From Thermohalobaculum sp951813525 (lineage in GTDB: Bacteria; Pseudomonadota; Alphaproteobacteria; Rhodobacterales; Rhodobacteraceae), in contig CATOTJ020000003.1 in the NCBI GenBank assembly GCA_951813525.2, positions 124,001-188,000 on the forward strand: a stretch of DNA of 64,000 bases, written 5' to 3'. The notes under the pieces were generated by a model, which was not told where the DNA came from, ran no database searches, and saw only the letters and a list, made by a program, of their open reading frames with translations. Shown one piece after another: positions 62,091 through 64,000 of the stretch. Numbering within the stretch: position 1 is the first letter of the stretch; every line of letters begins with the position of its first letter. A program made the position numbers and the translations under genes.

Positions 62091-64000
62091 ATGTCCCGGG
62101 ACGAGTTAAGAGAATCATTCTTTCTGGAATGCGAAGACCTTCTTGAGGTCCTGGATACAGGACTGAACGAAATCTCAGATGGCAGTGCGGACGATGAAAC
62201 AATCAATTCCGTTTTCCGGGCAGTCCATTCGATAAAGGGCGGCGCAGGCGCCTTCGCGCTAGACGAGCTTGTTGCGTTCGCACATCTATTTGAAACTGTC
62301 CTTGACGACGTCAGGTCAGAGAAGCTGGCACTCGACCGCGAACTGATCGCGCTTTTCTTGAGATCTTTGGACATGTTGTCGGATCTCGTTGCTGCTTCGC
62401 AAACCGGTTCCGGCAGCGATCCCGATGCAATCGAGCGGACCTGCCAAGAGCTCCGGGTTTACGTGACCGAGGAAGAGGAGGAGGAAGAAGACTACGAACC
62501 GATGGCTATCTCCCTCGATCTGGACTTGGAGCCGATCGAACTGGGCTCGCCTGAACGGGTGTTCGAGATCCGATTCTTTCCCGGTCGGGAATTCTATGGG
62601 CGTGGCAACGAGGCGACGCTTTTGCTCCGAGCCTTGTCGGAACTCGGAACCTTAACGACGGTGTGCGATCTCGACGACGTGCCTCTTCTCGACGATTACG
62701 ATCCCGAGGAAGGCACGCTCAAATGGACGATAACGTTATCGACCGAGGCGTCCGAATCCGACATCGCAGAGATTTTCGAGTTTGCTGCCGATGACTGCCA
62801 GTTGGTAATCGAGAAAATCGAGTCAATCGAAGATGAGACAATCGCCCCTGGACCGATCGAAGCGGTCCAGGAGGCCATCGCCGTTGCCCTTCAGGAGGAC
62901 GAATCTCCGGCGCCGTTGCCGACACCGACTGCCGAGCCGTCGAACGAAGAACCACAAATTGAGGAGGATGCAAAATCCGCTCCACCCGTAGCTGCCTTGA
63001 AGGATGCGCCGGAGAAGACAGCTGATGCTCCGCGGGCGACGATTAGGGTGGACCTCGACCGGGTCGACCGATTGATAAATCTTGTCGGCGAGTTGGTCGT
63101 TAATCAAGCGATGATCGCTCAAAGTATCTCAGCATTCGAGCATCAATCCGGGTCCGACATCAAAGACGGTCTGGATGACTTTCGTCGGCTGACGCGGGAC
63201 ATTCAGGAAAGCGTGATGGCGATCCGGGCGCAGCCCGTCAAACCGCTCTTTCAGAGAATGTCTAGAATCATTCGCGAGGCTGCCCAGGCGACTGGTAAGG
63301 ACGTTCGGTTGGTAACAGACGGTGCGGAAACGGAAGTCGACAAAACCGTTGTCGAGCGCCTCGCCGATCCGCTGACCCACATGATCCGAAATGCCGTCGA
63401 TCATGGCCTTGAGAGTCCGGAAAAGCGCGAAGCCGCCGGCAAGCCGCGAGAAGGCATTGTCCATCTCGTCGCTGCGCACCGTTCGGGCCGCGTCGTCATC
63501 GAGATCAGCGATAACGGCGCAGGGATTAACCGGGAACGTGTTCGCGAGATTGCGATCGAAAAAGAACTGATCTCCGCAGATGCATCCTTGGCCGACAATG
63601 AAATTGACAACTTGCTCTTCCTGCCTGGGTTCTCGACGGCGAAAGAAGTGTCGAACCTTTCTGGGCGCGGCGTCGGGATGGATGTGGTTCGCAAATCAAT
63701 CCAATCGCTAGGCGGTCGGATTTCGATTGCCTCGACCCCAGGCCAAGGCACGAGTTTGACGATCTCGCTCCCCCTGACGCTGGCTGTCGTCGATGGTATT
63801 GTCGTTAGCATTGCTGATGAAGTCTTCGTAGTCCCATTGACCAGCGTGATCGAGACGCTAAAGCCAACCTCAGACGATGCGTTTCAGATAGACCCGTCTT
63901 CCTGGGCATTGAGATCACGCGGGCAAGTCATCCCGATTATCGACATCGGCCATCAGTTGGGGATGCGTGGGCCGGTCACGGACATGGACGACAAGGTCGT
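62091..64000 (+). CDS. cheA: Chemotaxis histidine kinase CheA, 3' end missing
   Basis: 636 codons visible, from ATG 62091 (MSRDELRESF) 7 bases after AGGAGG. Hpt domain with phospho-His in RAVHSIKGGAGAF; a P2-like region (EIRFFPGREFYGRGNE); an Asp/Glu/Pro-rich linker; the dimerisation helices RVDRLINLVGELVVNQAMIA; the ATPase domain (MIRNAVDHGLESPEKREAAG, ISDNGAGINRERV, NLSGRGVGMDVVRKSI); and the start of the CheW-like domain (VDGIVVSIADEVFVVPLTSV). The gene continues past the window. It phosphorylates CheY and CheB in response to receptors. Confidence 0.95.
   Translation, partial: MSRDELRESFFLECEDLLEVLDTGLNEISDGSADDETINSVFRAVHSIKGGAGAFALDELVAFAHLFETVLDDVRSEKLALDRELIALFLRSLDMLSDLVAASQTGSGSDPDAIERTCQELRVYVTEEEEEEEDYEPMAISLDLDLEPIELGSPERVFEIRFFPGREFYGRGNEATLLLRALSELGTLTTVCDLDDVPLLDDYDPEEGTLKWTITLSTEASESDIAEIFEFAADDCQLVIEKIESIEDETIAPGPIEAVQEAIAVALQEDESPAPLPTPTAEPSNEEPQIEEDAKSAPPVAALKDAPEKTADAPRATIRVDLDRVDRLINLVGELVVNQAMIAQSISAFEHQSGSDIKDGLDDFRRLTRDIQESVMAIRAQPVKPLFQRMSRIIREAAQATGKDVRLVTDGAETEVDKTVVERLADPLTHMIRNAVDHGLESPEKREAAGKPREGIVHLVAAHRSGRVVIEISDNGAGINRERVREIAIEKELISADASLADNEIDNLLFLPGFSTAKEVSNLSGRGVGMDVVRKSIQSLGGRISIASTPGQGTSLTISLPLTLAVVDGIVVSIADEVFVVPLTSVIETLKPTSDDAFQIDPSSWALRSRGQVIPIIDIGHQLGMRGPVTDMDDKV

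Overview
The window looks like a contiguous piece of chromosome from a GC-rich alphaproteobacterium, most likely a Rhodobacterales member. This rests on gene content: a 1228-residue class II (B12-dependent) ribonucleotide reductase, a CbrA-like SSS-transporter/histidine-kinase fusion, a large che locus with CheB, CheD, STAS, CheY and CheA genes side by side, and a set of marine-type catabolic genes (methanethiol oxidase, an MttB-family methyltransferase, TauD). No rRNA, tRNA, CRISPR array or phage module was seen. The first and last genes are cut by the window edges.

Layout. 0-6 kb: end of a small membrane protein, the CbrA-like sensor kinase, a pirin, a Gly/Asn-rich secreted protein, a TauD-type dioxygenase and a small secreted protein. 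6-23 kb: two class II ribonucleotide reductases (762 and 1228 residues). Each is preceded by a pair of NrdR-box-like palindromes spaced exactly 31 bp. Between them lie a YjbE/F/H-type exopolysaccharide set with a TPR lipoprotein, RluB-type and TadA RNA-modification genes, a UbiH/COQ6 monooxygenase and an acidic repeat protein. A 1063-residue protein of unusual architecture follows. 23-30 kb: GNAT, 3-mercaptopyruvate sulfurtransferase, EamA transporter, AlaX editing protein, a secreted protein and a large MscS channel, all on the minus strand. 30-38.9 kb: a minus-strand acyl-CoA ligase / mandelate-racemase-like / DECR-type SDR operon, then on the plus strand an FAD oxidoreductase, a peptidoglycan-binding-like protein, methanethiol oxidase and a polytopic membrane protein.

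39-54 kb is one catabolic region. A dipeptide-type ABC importer (minus strand) diverges from a GntR/FCD regulator, DapA-like lyase and aldehyde dehydrogenase. After a 0.4 kb unexplained gap come a tiny ORF, a non-pyrrolysine MttB homologue, a VOC protein, two SDRs and an FAD oxidoreductase. From the tiny ORF to the oxidoreductase every gene overlaps the next. The GntR promoter region carries two GTATAC palindromes 11 bp apart. The set suggests uptake and breakdown of an N-methylated or imino-acid-like compound; the substrate is inference.

54-64 kb is a chemotaxis locus: CheY, a small helical protein, a multi-PAS chemoreceptor, CheB, CheD, STAS, a second CheY, and CheA running off the edge. 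The receptor gene is split by a 1.16 kb IS630-family element. Removing 1166 bp (element plus one TAA copy) rejoins the receptor in frame as a 1178-residue protein ending in a WEDF motif that resembles a CheR/CheB tether. The IS transposase itself needs a -1 frameshift at an A7 run.
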